A DNA stretch of 64,000 bases from contig PQKR01000008.1 in the NCBI GenBank assembly GCA_002918705.1, forward strand, positions 158,374 through 222,373, given 5' to 3'. Numbering within the stretch: the first letter of the stretch is position 1; each line of letters opens with the position of its first letter. The stretch is from Escherichia sp. ESNIH1. GTDB lineage: Bacteria; Pseudomonadota; Gammaproteobacteria; Enterobacterales; Enterobacteriaceae. The position numbers and the translations under genes are program-made. Under the pieces are notes generated by a model, which saw only the letters and a list, made by a program, of their open reading frames with translations, had not been told where the DNA came from and ran no database searches. Shown here in pieces: positions 63,784 to 64,000 of the stretch.

Positions 63784-63891
63784 ATGCAACTGCGTAATTC
63801 TGCTCGCCGCTATGGCGCGGTCTCTATTGCGTTACACTGGCTGGTTGCCATTGTGGTTTATGGCATGTTTGCCCTAAATAGCTGCGCCTAA
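63784..63891 (+). pseudogene. Truncated cytochrome b561 gene
   Basis: The frame begins MQLRNSARRYGAVSIALHWL and continues VAIVVYGMFALN before a stop 35 codons in. The first 31 residues match the first helix of the YceJ/CybB cytochrome b561 family (RYG-S-A-HWL-AI-VYGMFAL) and include the haem-ligand His in ALHWL. After FAL the sequence no longer fits the family in any frame to the end of the window. The gene seems cut by an insertion, deletion or rearrangement near 63877. Confidence 0.65.
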
Positions 63892-64000
63892 TACCGCTAC
63901 ACTTTTGCCTGACCATGTTTTCCTCCGGGGAATGGGCTGGCGGTTTCCATAAAATGGCGGACCTTTTTCAGTAACTGCCACATTGAGCGGCACTGATGAT

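Overview
The window is chromosomal DNA of a member of the Enterobacteriaceae. Gene order and protein sequences follow the E. coli 24-25 min region (fhuE, ptsG, ycfH-holB-tmk-mltG-pabC-fabF-acpP-fabG-fabD-fabH-plsX-rpmF-yceD, yceF, rluC, rne, the flg cluster, murJ, yceM-yceH-rimJ, mdtH, grxB, yceB, pyrC, dinI, bssS, solA, yceO, cytochrome b561 gene) read in the opposite direction. The protein sequences differ enough from E. coli to suggest an Enterobacter/Leclercia/Lelliottia-type genus. The genus cannot be fixed from the sequence alone.

Region 1 (1-21,400) is an accessory region of about 21 kb lying between fhuE and ptsG, which are convergent neighbours in E. coli. In order it holds: a GlxA-like regulator with a cysteine hydrolase; dsbG; a small monooxygenase-like gene; a chromosomal hok toxin gene back to back with a TacAT-type toxin-antitoxin pair; a LysR remnant; an AT-rich, CRP-boxed PTS/6-phospho-glycosidase/RpiR operon whose glycosidase has Gln at the usual acid/base Glu position; a TehA-like channel gene divergent from a MocR regulator; a GNAT gene; a GC-rich cluster (MFS permease, DapA-like aldolase, PtsJ-like MocR regulator, LeuE-like exporter, and a guanidine-II riboswitch in front of a frameshifted gdx); a long stretch with no recognisable gene; a FosA-like gene bracketed by two matching hairpins; a frameshifted ISNCY-type transposase; and an Old Yellow Enzyme gene. 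No integrase or tRNA is visible. The mixed base composition and broken genes suggest several separate acquisitions at one insertion hot spot.

Region 2 (21,400-39,600) is core metabolism: ptsG with Mlc, CRP and SgrS control sites; DNA replication and nucleotide genes (holB, tmk); cell wall (mltG); folate (pabC); the fatty acid and phospholipid cluster; ribosomal protein L32; Maf-type pyrophosphatase; rluC; and rne with its long leader. A LysR/MFS pair (39,603-41,859) is inserted between rne and flgL.

Region 3 (41,900-53,460) is the flagellar rod, hook and hook-junction cluster: flgBCDEFGHIJ and flgKL on the minus strand, flgAMN on the plus strand. Two sigma-28 promoters are visible, before flgK and before flgM.

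Region 4 (53,460-64,000) has murJ, yceM, yceH, rimJ, mdtH, grxB, yceB, pyrC (PurR box and leader hairpin), dinI (LexA box), bssS, solA, the tiny yceO, and a cytochrome b561 gene that stops matching its family after about 31 codons close to the window end.
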